Shown: positions 20,572 through 30,111 of the stretch, in pieces | Layout of the letters: the number at the start of each line of letters is the position of its first letter | Position numbering within the stretch: position 1 is the first letter of the stretch | Origin: Cheiracanthium punctorium | Lineage: Eukaryota > Arthropoda > Arachnida > Araneae > Cheiracanthiidae | Direction of reading: 5' to 3' | NCBI GenBank assembly: GCA_038373885.1 | Contig: JAWZYV010014408.1 | Coordinates: 19,122-83,121, forward strand | Length of the DNA stretch: 64,000 nt | The notes under the pieces: generated by a model | Told to the model about the DNA's origin: nothing | Seen by the model: the letters and a program-made list of their open reading frames with translations, nothing else | The model's database searches: none | Translations under genes and position numbers: made by a program

Positions 20572-22931
20572 CTATTGAGGGTGAATACTTTGGCTGACAT
20601 TCCAATCCGCAGTTGACTATTCACTCTTTTAGTTTTGAGCATATGATCATGGGGGACACACCTACCTCAAACATCTAAAATTCTCAGCCTTAACGTTTTT
20701 CGGTATGTTCAGAGAAATCAGAACGACACATTCAAAAATAGATATTCCAATTAGCTTTTGGATTCTTGCTTTTTCTAGATGGATAATTCACTCGTGATGG
20801 ATATAATTTCAAAGTTTTGGTGTGTTTGCCGAAGGTAAATTTAAAGGAAAGGTTCGAATTAAAAGTTTTGCTATCACTGATAATCTAAAACCAAATTACC
20901 CTCTGCTTTTAGCAAATATAACACAATAAGTTTAAGGAAGGATTAAAGGGAGGGTTCGGAGAGGGCGACCGCCCCTCCCGAGAAAAGAAATTAATGTAAA
21001 AGATCTTATTTTACTCACATAAAAGGGATGTGTATCCGAGTCTTCCAACTAACCGCCCCCACCCACAAAATTGCATTAATCCATTAAGTCAACGTTTTTA
21101 GTATATGCTTTAAGATTTTTTTAATGAGTGTTCATTTACTACTGGATAATTTTTAGTGAATGTCTTACCCTACCTGATAAGATCTAAAGCTGTAAACTTT
21201 AACTACGAGATTTCTTTAAATTTCCTTTTGCTGGGTCAGCTTTGGGACTTGGGCAACGGGACAAATTGCCTTGATTACTGGTTGGTAGGTGGATTTCAGT
21301 TTCACAAGAACACTTTTACTTGAAGACTGAGTGTTGTGCAATCACTGTCTTAAAAAAATAAATAAAAAATAAGGGAGAGTATATAAGGGAGGAGTTGAGA
21401 GATGTGACATGACTTTTGATGAGTCTTCTTTCCAGGTAGTAGCTGAACAAAACAGGAGGATATAGGAAATGGCAAGAGTGATTAATTTCCCAAATTGAGT
21501 TTTTCTGGGACACGATTTGGCAACTCGACTTGAGATCAATTCAGTAACGCCCGGATTGGTCAGGTCGGCTGGTTGGCGATTGCCGAGGCCCCGGCCTAAG
21601 GGGGGGGGGGGTCCCAGCAAGGCCTCCCAAAAATGGATGCACTACTTTATAATTAAAGTAATTTGATAAAAATCAGATTCATATACCAAAGAAGTGTGAT
21701 TATTTATTTCCTTGTAATCTTAGGCCTTTACACAGTGGCGTAGCGAAGGATCCCACAGGCTTCGCGTCGCGAGGGGCCCCTGAAGAATCAGAAGAACCAA
21801 TAACAGCTTTAAGATAGTTAAATATGGTTTTTAGCCACGTAAGCCTAATTTTCAAGTATTACTTTTCCTAATATTCTATTTCCTCTAAATTCCTTCTCTC
21901 GTAAGGGGCCCCTTTTCAATCTCTAGCCGAGGGCCCCCAAAGGAACCAGTCCAGGCCTGCCCAGGCGAGTTGCAGCCGTTTTGAAGGCAAAAGGAAGCGC
22001 AACGCGTTATTGAGTAGGTGGTCATAATGTAATGACTCGTCGGTGTATTTATAGAATTTAACGAAATTCACACAGTGGAAGACCTGCACATTTAACTTAT
22101 GTCATCTGAGTGAGAATCAAATGCTCTGCCTATTGTAATAAAACAGAAAGGCTGTTTAAAAAAGTCAATTTAAATTATTTTTGAGTATTTCGAAACTTAA
22201 TACGCAGCTAAAAAATTAAAGTCCATGGTTTGTTTAACAAACTTGATCCATTACAATCATCAAACAACTTGATTTTAGAATAAGGTGACCAGATTTCTTA
22301 ACAAAGAGTTGGGTACAAATCAGCATGGTGTACCAATTCTGAAACAAAAATTAGGATATTTTATAAAATCAGAGCTCTTCAAAAAACAGCTTGAGTTTAT
22401 TTAATTAAAGGATTGTTGACATTCATAAAATAAAAGAAACATGATCGATGTTCTTTTCTGTTTTCTTTTTTTTTTCGTGGGGGGGGGGGCGGGCGGGAGA
22501 AGAAATAATTATTTTAATATGAATTTTGCCTCCAATTGTTACATTTTGGATTCAATCTGGAAAAATTCCTGAAACTGGGAGCTGTCTTCGAAAATTGAGG
22601 ACATACTAGATGACCAAACGTTCCCAATCTTACGAATTATTTGAAGTCAAAACTTCTTTAGGCACGTTCAGCACTTTTGGGATGGGGAAAAAGCACTGAA
22701 TTCGCGTGACTGTTTCGCTCAGATACATATGGGGGAGAGTGGACTGTCATGTCATAGTTCACAAAACAGCTTGAGTTTATTTAACTAAAGGATTGTTGAC
22801 ATTCATAGGATTGTTGACCAAGGATTGTTGACCAAGGGGGTGCCCCACCTAGGGCTCAGCTCAACCTAGCACTATCATTTGCCCCCCGACTGACACCTAT
22901 TTTTTTAAAGTAGATTAACTAGCTAGTGCCA
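20572..22931. other. No gene; fragments of repeats
   Basis: Contains G-run edges of likely hAT-type repeats (21590-21620, with CAGTGGCGTAGCGAAGG starting near 21734). It also has a 45-bp direct repeat at 22383-22427 and 22763-22807 (AAAACAGCTTGAGTTTATTT...). Nothing coding is supported. Confidence 0.5.
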
Positions 22932-23005
22932 CCACACATATAGTAATTTGCATTAAATGATTAAAGTAAGCCACACATATAGTAATTTGCATTAAATGAT
23001 TAAAG
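22932..23005 (+). repeat. 39-bp tandem duplication
   Basis: CCACACATATAGTAATTTGC... at 22932 is repeated at 22971 with no visible difference over the shared part. Confidence 0.9.
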
Positions 23006-23034
23006 CTGAAAGGTCCAACTCTCTTAGCGCCTAC

Positions 23035-23567
23035 TAGAGATGAGTTCGGGCTCATTTTTTGAAGCCCGAGCCCGAAGACTTTTAATCCGAGCCCGCCCTA
23101 GCCTGAGCAATATTATTTAAGTCAGAGCCCGAGCTCGCCCGAGCCCGAAATTTCAGATAAGATCAATAAAATTCAATAAAATTCAAAGAAGTAATGCTTT
23201 GATAGAATACAATAAATTTTGCCGTTTGTGCAAATCAAAGACAAATATAGTTGCAAATTTTTAATGCACTTTCTAATTCTTTATATTTATGAAATAATCT
23301 CCGCTCTCATGACTAACTAAGCAATATAAGCCGCCGTTCTGAGATACTCAAAGAGCTTCACGCACCTTCTAGGCGGCCAATATTTTTTTTAAGTACTTTT
23401 ATTTTCCTCATGAATCACTTTTTAAAATCTGTTTCAAGGTGTATGTTCAATAAAAGAGAAATTTTTCACGAGCCCGAACGCAATTGTGAATTACAGAGCC
23501 CGAGCCCGGTTCGGGCCCAGGCTCGGGCTCGGGCCTTCGGGCTCGGGCTGAGCTCGTCTCATCTCTA
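23035..23567. mobile_element. MITE with GAGCCCGAGC-rich termini
   Basis: TAGAGATGAG at 23035 and CTCATCTCTA at 23567 are inverted ends, followed inward by long runs of GGGCTCGGGCT / AGCCCGAGCCC. The 10 bases TAGCGCCTAC occur on both sides (23025-23034 and 23568-23577), consistent with an 8-bp hAT duplication plus chance bases. It lies just upstream of the hAT fragment at 23578. Confidence 0.8.
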
Positions 23568-23577
23568 TAGCGCCTAC

Positions 23578-24257
23578 CGTATCATAGCTCCTATCTCTGA
23601 ACTGCCAATGCGAGGAACTAATGATATTCAAGAACACGAAGAACAAGGTTTGTTCAAAAATCTACATGAATTTACAATGAATAAAGACGAAAAATTAAGG
23701 AACTGTTCCACAATAATTCCACGAAATGATACATATCTTTCACAAGATATACAAAACGATGTCATTCAGATCTTAACCGACTGTGTTCGTGAAAGTGTCG
23801 TTGACAATGTAAAAAGTGCAGATGTACCTTGGTTTACATTTTTGGCAGATGGTACGAAATGGAATGAAAGAAAATGTAATGAAAGTTTTGGTATTGGTAT
23901 TCGTTACGTGAAAGATGATAAAGTTTACGAAACGGCATTATGCGTGAAAACTACTGCAGAATTAGATGCACAATCTTTAGCGGATTTAACTTTAAATGTA
24001 CTACAGGAAAATGAATTAAATACTGATTATATACTTAGTCAATGTTATGATGCAGCTTCCGTGATGAGTAGAAAACGAGGTGGATTTCAAGCGATAATAC
24101 AACAACAGCTGAACCGATCTATACCTTTTGTTGTTCATTTCTGCAATCAATCGTCGTCTTCATTTAGTTATAGTGAAAGTAATACATGATGTTCCGGTCA
24201 TTAAACAATTTTTTGATCAGTGTTCCATACTATGCGTGTTTCTTAAACGTGGTTGTA
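23578..24257 (+). pseudogene. ZMYM1-like hAT transposase fragment
   Basis: Similar to the DUF4371 part of hAT transposases related to ZMYM1. Visible blocks include LPMRGTNDIQEHEEQGLF, the LADGTKWNERKCNES segment in place of the usual DET/DGT core, and LSQCYDAASVMSRKRGGFQA, the Gly/Asp-rich region before the conserved C(D/A)HxLNL box. A frameshift at about 24155 moves the continuing similarity to the next frame (HDVPVIKQFFDQC). The N-terminus is cut by the MITE and the C-terminus by the foldback element at 24260. No zinc finger or catalytic C-terminal half remains. A few codons after 41119 could be the continuation, but that is too short to prove. Confidence 0.75.
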
Positions 24258-24259
24258 TA

Positions 24260-24500
24260 CCCTAGTAGCAATCACTGCTTGTTTTCTGCTCGGTCGTTCA
24301 TCAACTCATCGTTAACTCATCGACTCGTCGAATTCAGTTATCGGCAAGTGAACTTTTGTTTATCTGCAATAGAAGAATTTTTATTCATGGATAGAAGTGA
24401 TCTAGACGAGCAGTTTCGCCGATGGGAAACCGATAAACAATATCTTATCCGAAACTGCAGCTCTATAGTCAACGGGCCTTGCAAGTGTCCCCAGTGGTGT
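24260..24500 (+). repeat. Block M, outer copy
   Basis: Starts CCCTAGTAGCAATCACTGC and ends CCCCAGTGGTGT. It matches 25567-25808 in inverse. It starts with the same 13 bases as arm A, so it may be an older, smaller relative of the foldback element or part of its end. Confidence 0.8.
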
Positions 24501-25566
24501 CCCTAGTAGCAATAACCCATCGGTCGATGAGAGGCGGGTGAGTTAAATCCGAGGAGAAGGAGCAATGGCCGATCACGGCTTTTCATCCAAAAAAGGGGAA
24601 ATTTCATCGGCAACTGGTACAAAATGTCCGCTCGGGGGGCCATAAAGCCGATATTCGTTTCCCGATGACTCCGATGAAATAACGAAAAGAAACCGATAAA
24701 CTGTTTAAAATATATTTGCTAATAAAAAATAAACGACTGGCAGCAAAATTTTCAAAAAATGTCCGTTCTGTTTATTATGTTTTCGTCTTTTGTATGCTAA
24801 ATTTTCGTTTTTCTGAAAAAAAAAAAAAAAAAAAAATTATTCCTACCCCAGGCCCGAACTTGAGCGTACTGATTAAGAGATGAGCGCGCTACCCCTAGAC
24901 CATCGAATCTTGTCACGTATAAGGCAAAGTGTGAAGTACCGGTTATTTTAGTCTCAAATTGGGACTTTGAGTGAAATTTTGACAAAGTGTTGTTCAGCTG
25001 TTACTAATAATAGTCAAAATATTCGATTGGTAAGAAATTAATTTCCCTTTTTCCCAATGTATTAAGTAGTAACAACATTCATAATTAATAATTAAGAAAC
25101 AATATTGCCAGTTGTATAGGAATTTTAGTGTGATTTTAACTTTCATATTTCTTGGATAACTTTTAAAAATTAACTGATTTCTCTTCTTGCTGTTTACATT
25201 AAAGAGGTTTCAAAAGAGTTGCTCATTGTAATGAAGTTTCCGTTTTTCTTATAATGCACCTGACGCTCAAATAGATTTTCTTTTCTTTTATTTAAACACA
25301 TTTTAAAAAAATTATTTAAATATTACAAACCATTTTTATATAATAAACACTTACATTTTTTTGTAAATATTTCTTTTCAAATTTAATTTTTTTGGGAGGG
25401 AGCAAGGGGGGGGGGAGGATACCACCCCCTGCCCCCTCCCAACCCTAATACAAGAAATTTGAAGTAAATTATGCGATTAATTCAAGAATTTTTCAAAATT
25501 TCCCTTAGATTATGCAAAGGCACATCTAAATTACGCAAATATTTATAGGAATTTGGGTAAAGTGTA
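24501..25566 (+). repeat. Foldback arm A, left
   Basis: From CCCTAGTAGCAATAACC to GGGTAAAGTGTA. Repeated in inverse at 25809-26850 and, after the gypsy insertion, 41101-41117. Includes a tRNA-like segment, a long A run (24820-24838) and a G/C-rich block near 25395-25440. The two arms differ by scattered substitutions and short gaps. Confidence 0.85.
24843..24907 (-). tRNA. tRNA-Glu-like segment in left foldback arm (degenerate)
   Basis: The minus strand reads GATTCGATGGTCTAGGGGTA..., an A box like that of tRNA-Glu, then GTTCGGGCC in place of a full B box, then a long T run as terminator. The cloverleaf is poor. It is probably the head of an old SINE captured in the arm. Confidence 0.45.
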
Positions 25567-25808
25567 AACCACTGGGGACACCTGCGAGGCCCGATGACTA
25601 TAGAACTGCAGTTTCGGATAAGATATTGTTTTTCGGTTACCCATCGGCGAAACTGCTCGTCTAGATCACTTCTATCCATGAATAAAAATTCATCTATTGC
25701 AGATAAACAAAAGTGCACTTGCCGATGACTGAATTCGACGAGTCGATGAGTTAACGATGAGTCGATGAACGACCGAGCAGAAAACAAGCAGTCATTGCTA
25801 CTAGGGCG
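25567..25808 (-). repeat. Block M, inner copy (foldback spacer)
   Basis: Inverse copy of 24260-24500, placed between the two arms. It ends ATTGCTACTAGGG at 25806 before the right arm starts with TACACTTTACCC. Confidence 0.8.
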
Positions 25809-26850
25809 TACACTTTACCCAAATTCCTATAAATATTTGCGTAATTTAGATGTGCCTTTGCATAATCTAAGGGAAATTTTGAACAATTCTTGAATTAATC
25901 GCATAATTTACTTCAAATTTCTTGTATTGGGGTTGGGAGGGGGCAGGGGCTGGTATCCCCCCCTTGCCCCCTCCCACAAAATTTAAATTTGAAAAGAAAT
26001 ATTTACAAAAAATGCAAGTACTTATTATATAAAAAACGTTTGTAATAATTAAATAATTTTTTTAAAAATGTGTTTAAAAAAAGAAAAGAAAATTTATTTG
26101 AGCGTCAGCTGCATTATAAGAAAAACGGAAACTTCATTACAATGAGCAACTCTTTTGAAGCCTCTTTAATGTAAACAGCAAGAAGAGAAATCAGTTAATT
26201 TTTAAAAGTTATCCAAGAAATATGAAATTTAAAATCACACTAAAATTCCTATACAATTGGCAATATTGTTTTTTAATTATTAATTATGAATGTTGTTGCT
26301 ACTTACATACATTGGTAAAAAGTGAAATTAATTTCTTACCAATCGAATAATTTGACTATTATTAATAATAGCTGAACAACACTTTGTCAAAATTTCACCC
26401 TAAGCCCCAATCTGAGACTAAAATAACCGCTACTTCACACTTAGCCTTATACATGCCAAGATTCGATGGTCTAGGGGTAGCGCGCTTACATCGTAACCTG
26501 TACGCTCAGCGTTCGGGCCCGGGGGAGGAAATTTTTTTTTTTTTTTAAATCAGAAAAACGGAAATTTAGCATACAAAATGCGAAAACATAATAAACAGAA
26601 CGGACATTTTTTGAAAATTTTTCTGCCAGTCGTTTATTTTTTATTAACAAATCTATTTTAAACAGTTTATCGGTTTCTTTTCGTTTTTTCATCGGATTCG
26701 TCGGGAAACGATGATCGGCTTTATGGCCCCCCGAGCGGACATTTTGTACCAGTTGCCGATGAAATTTCCCCTTTTTTTTGGATGAAAAGCCGTGATCGGT
26801 CATTGCTCCTTCTCCTCGGATTTAACTCACCCGCCTCTCATCGACCGATG
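25809..26850 (-). repeat. Foldback arm A, right
   Basis: Inverse copy of 24501-25566, interrupted at 26850 by gypsy B (target GGTT at 26851-26854 and 41101-41104) and finished at 41117. Confidence 0.85.
26460..26530 (+). tRNA. tRNA-Glu-like segment in right foldback arm (degenerate)
   Basis: GATTCGATGGTCTAGGGGTA, then GCGTTCGGGCCC and a T run from 26532. Counterpart of 24843-24907 with some differences. It could be a Pol III start point, but the B box is weak. Confidence 0.45.
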
Positions 26851-27032
26851 GGTTTGTGGCGGTCGCCGCGCCGGCGATCGGTGCGTTCCCGACCACCAAT
26901 CTGATCCTTCAGCGGCCACTACATCGAACAAGCTTCCGCGCATCTCTCCGCGCATCCCGTGAGGAGCGCTAGCGGCTACTCCCACGATAGCAGAGCCAGG
27001 GAATCTGGCAACGCTGATGTGCGGTCCGGCGG

Positions 27033-27066
27033 TATAAAAGGGAAGTGTGTTCACGCGGCAGTACTA
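27033..27066 (+). promoter_or_regulatory. Gypsy B LTR core promoter
   Basis: TATAAAAG at 27033 is followed 26 bases later by CAGTACTA (27059-27066), whose CAGT matches the arthropod initiator. The LINE is inserted directly after it. The same arrangement is at 33271-33304 in the 3' LTR. Confidence 0.7.
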
Positions 27067-27083
27067 CATTCGTGATTCGTGTT

Positions 27084-28613
27084 ATGAGCGAGACACAGCA
27101 GTGTGAAGACGCGTGTGAGGGAGCTCCGTCGGCCAGCCGACAAAAGTCCTTTTCAGGACTGGTAATCGGTACAGGTGAACCGGCGGGTTATCCTGAGGAT
27201 TTACTCCCGAATAAGCGATATTTGTATGATGCCTTCACTAGTTTACCTCCACGTCATATCCTTAGCGGTAATTGGAGAGCGTTCGCTAATTTCGTCCACA
27301 TCATGGGTGAAGAAACAGAGCAGGTTGCCGAAGTGATTGCCCGCCACAAATCCCTCCAGTTCGAGAGAGAAAAAGCGGATCAACATCCTGAAACGTCAAC
27401 GACGATCCCAGCCACAAAACGTGCTTCTCCCAGCGATGAAGAAAACAACGATGCCAATGACGGTTTCTCCTTGCCGAAAAAATGTGCCAAGTTCAAACCA
27501 GCGCCGGAGGCAGATAAGTACACTTTCGATATTGGCTTTAGCACCCCCAACCAATTTGAGCTCTTAAGTACCCTAGAAACTAACGAAATAGTAATGGAAC
27601 AGGAGACTCCAATCTCACCTCCGCCGATCAAAGTAAACCCCAATGTTAGACCCAAGCCACTAATCATCCCCAACCCTCCAGATATGCATGCCATTACTCA
27701 GCTTATCAACGAAAATTCAGACGCTAACTTCCATGCTGCTACCCAGAAATCCTCCCTTAAATTTTTCCCGTTAGACTTTAAAAGCAAGCATACAATCACT
27801 GACCTATTTCAGAAAAACTCTATCCATTTCTTTAGCAATTCGGATATCACCCCTCCCCTTAAAGTTGTCATTAAAGGACTCCCCCTCTCTACCCCAACAG
27901 AACTTATCGCCGAAGCACTTAATTGCATTAAATATCCTGTCCTTCGTGTAAATCAACTTAAAAGCAAACGCGAAAAAACCCCTCTCCCCATTTTTCAAAT
28001 CCAGCTCCAAAACAACCCCCAAGGACAGGAAATCTACAAACTTGATAAGCTTCTCTCGTTTCAAATTAAAATAGAAAAATTCAGACCCCCCAGGAAAGCC
28101 GTTCAGTGTTTCCGCTGCAACGGCTTTTTCCACTATGCAAAACATTGTTCCATGCCCCCTCGTTGTGTGGTGTGTGGCGACCCCCACGAGCATTTTAATT
28201 GCCCCATTAAACAAAATAACAAAAACAATGAAGTAAAGCAACCCCCTTACTTGCTGCAACTGTTCCTTAAACCACCCTGCTAGCTACAAAGGATGTAAAA
28301 AATTCCCCGATAACCCCCAAAAACAACTTCCTCAAAAAAACTCTCAACCCCCCCCCCTTCTTCCAAAAAATATTCCAGTTATGCACACGCTGTTTCAAGC
28401 AATTGCACCCCCTCCCCCCAACAAACTATCCTGCAGGACTTAGCTGATCTCACCAAAGAGATTGAAAAAGAGATCGGAGTCTCGTTAATTGAGTTAGTTA
28501 ATAAATTAAAAGTAATTCTTAATCAACTCAAGCAACTTAACTCCCCTCACGAAAAACTTCTATTTTTTCTAAATTTTGTCAACAACGGGGACAGCACTGT
28601 TAGCAGTGACTGA
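27084..28613 (+). pseudogene. LINE A ORF1 (Gag-like RNA-binding protein)
   Basis: Starts at ATG 27084. The N-terminus is proline- and charge-rich, followed by a PRE-C2HC-like region (VVIKGLPLSTPTELIAEAL, about 27865) and three zinc knuckles: CFRCNGFFHYAKHC (about 28110), CVVCGDPHEHFNC (about 28165) and CCNCSLNHPASYKGC (about 28252). The third knuckle is in another frame, so a one-base frameshift occurs near 28250; a second shift near 28430 leads to the C-terminal helix (LADLTKEIEKEIG) and the stop at 28611. Jockey-type ORF1 proteins bind element RNA and form particles. The domain order equals that of LINE B ORF1, but the sequences are far apart. Confidence 0.75.
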
Positions 28614-28753
28614 ACCATTGTTGACACTTAACTTGCAAAGTAAACTAACTTCTTCCCCCTTTTAAATTTTTCCTAAAATTTTCTTTTCACAATAACTTAA
28701 TTTTAATTACTACTCACTAAATTTTTCAGTAAATTTTTATAACTGTTATTGAA

Positions 28754-29102
28754 TTGACAGATCACGATCCGTCGGACCCCGCTATTCCAAGCGCCCCACG
28801 GCGGTTCTCTGCCTAGATCCCCGGGTGGACTCCGTCTAGCAACCCGACTAATGAAGCCCACCGCTTGTCGGTGGGGGGAAGCCGGGTAGACACCGAGTCC
28901 CACCCCCCCCCTTCCCCAAACTTTCTCCCAATCCTGCCACACTATGACATCATGGGCACAGGCCCACCAATGCGATTTCAACGCATCCTTTTAACCACAC
29001 AACTCACGAGGTCCATAGCCTTAATGCTACCTCAGTAAACTGGAGGTTATGCGTCTTTACGCGAGGTACTCCTTTAATCGTATTCGCTCAGGTCAGGTCA
29101 GT
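28754..29102 (+). repeat. LINE 3' tail shared with LINE B
   Basis: Nearly identical to 38262-38516 plus 40777-40875. It shows the uninterrupted P-element target CCACACAACTCACGAGG (28991-29007). Sharing only the tail is what trans-mobilisation by LINE B machinery would require. Confidence 0.85.
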
Positions 29103-29321
29103 CAGTACTATTATTATTATTATTATCGCGTTGCTGTTGTTGTTACCAGAACTCCATGGATGTAAATTGACCGTATCGTGCAGAGCTTGCATGCTCCACT
29201 TAAAGTCTGAATAAAATGTTGTTAAGTTTTTACTAGATGGTATTTGTATTCAACGGATGTTACACTCGACATATTCTTAATTTTTATCTATTGTAAGGAG
29301 CTGATAGCACGCTCCTCCACA

Positions 29322-29482
29322 TTGGTAACTTCTGGACATTTTGTATACGCAATCCTGCAATCCGAGTTCATCCAAGAATTATGGAGTCTCAAGACATTTC
29401 TTGTCATCAATTCGTAACATCCAGCATTAGTGTTGTGTATTCCAGTATCAATTTAATTAAGTGAAGATTATTTTTTTGGGGG
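29322..29482 (+). other. Gypsy B 5' internal leader
   Basis: Directly after the 5' LTR, TTGGTAACTTCTGGACATTT lies where a primer-binding site belongs (TGGTAACTTCTGG). I could not match it to a tRNA 3' end from memory. No frame. Confidence 0.4.
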
Positions 29483-30110
29483 AAATTTAGATACCGGGTG
29501 TCCTCGCCAAGCGCCGATGTGTCGCCAAGCTTGGAGTTTGGTCGAAAGTTTGTTTACTTTAGCCTTAGAGTCAGATGTCTGTTGTAACCTGTGTAGATTG
29601 AGTTCAGGTGTTGGATGATGCTGTAGTTTGATGAAAAAACGCTCGGTGGGTTCATTAAACGATACCAGGATGTTTGGTAAAGGAATTTTGTGATTGGTTA
29701 AGGCAATTTAACTGTAATCGGTAAACCGAGGTTTTAAAATGAGGAAATTTGAAATCGATGAGTCAGTTCTTGATTTGTGTTATTGGTGTGTGGTTAGTAT
29801 ATGTTGGTTATGTGGTTAGTTAGTAAAAGAAAGCGTTTTGGTGTTATGTTATTAGCTGTTGTGTGTTTTGGATATTTTTGAGGAGTTTCTTTAGATAAAG
29901 GTAAGTGTTTTTTTAAAGAATTTTCGCAATTGCTTAAGGTTTTGAATGTGAATTGTAAATGTGTATAAGTAGGTTATTTAATCCACCGATGTTGTTTCGA
30001 GTTGAAAACGGGCCAGTATTTTCCCAGTTTACATTAGCTGTATGACTAGGTTGCTTAATCCACTGTTGTTCTTTTAGTTAAAAATGGTTTACCGGTTGCC
30101 TAGTTTACAT
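29483..30110 (+). mobile_element. Piece of DNA transposon replacing gag
   Basis: ATACCGGGTGTCCTCGCCAAG and TGTCGCCAAGCTTGGAG resemble the left end of the element at 45354 (ATAATACCGTAAGCGGGTG, TCGCCAAG, GTCGCCAACTTGG). Both continue with TGATTGGTT..AA and GTAA.CG. It appears to be a one-ended fragment. Its presence where gag should be means gypsy B moved, if at all, with help, or was hit after insertion. Similarity is by eye and partial. Confidence 0.45.
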
Positions 30111-30111
30111 A

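Larger units (their letters stand above)
27067..29102 (+). mobile_element. LINE A: ORF1-only, non-autonomous LINE
   Basis: Flanked by CAGTACTA (27059-27066 and 29103-29110). It holds a short 5' part, one ORF1-type frame, about 140 bp of AT-rich spacer, then from TGAATTGACAGATCAC (about 28754) a tail almost identical to the end of ORF2 and 3' UTR of LINE B. No endonuclease or reverse transcriptase is present, so mobility would need LINE B or a relative. It ends in CAGGTCAGGTCAGT, a short repeat rather than poly(A). Confidence 0.75.
26855..29321 (+). repeat. Gypsy B 5' LTR, with LINE A inside
   Basis: U3 is 26855-27066, then an inserted LINE (27067-29102), then R-U5 (29103-29321) with AATAAAA near 29210 and the end CTCCTCCACA. 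Removing the LINE and one CAGTACTA leaves a normal LTR of about 430 bp. Confidence 0.8.

Noticed and set aside
27380..28259. Minus-strand open frames across LINE A ORF1
   Set aside because: Shadows of the plus-strand ORF1, which has zinc knuckles in consistent order.
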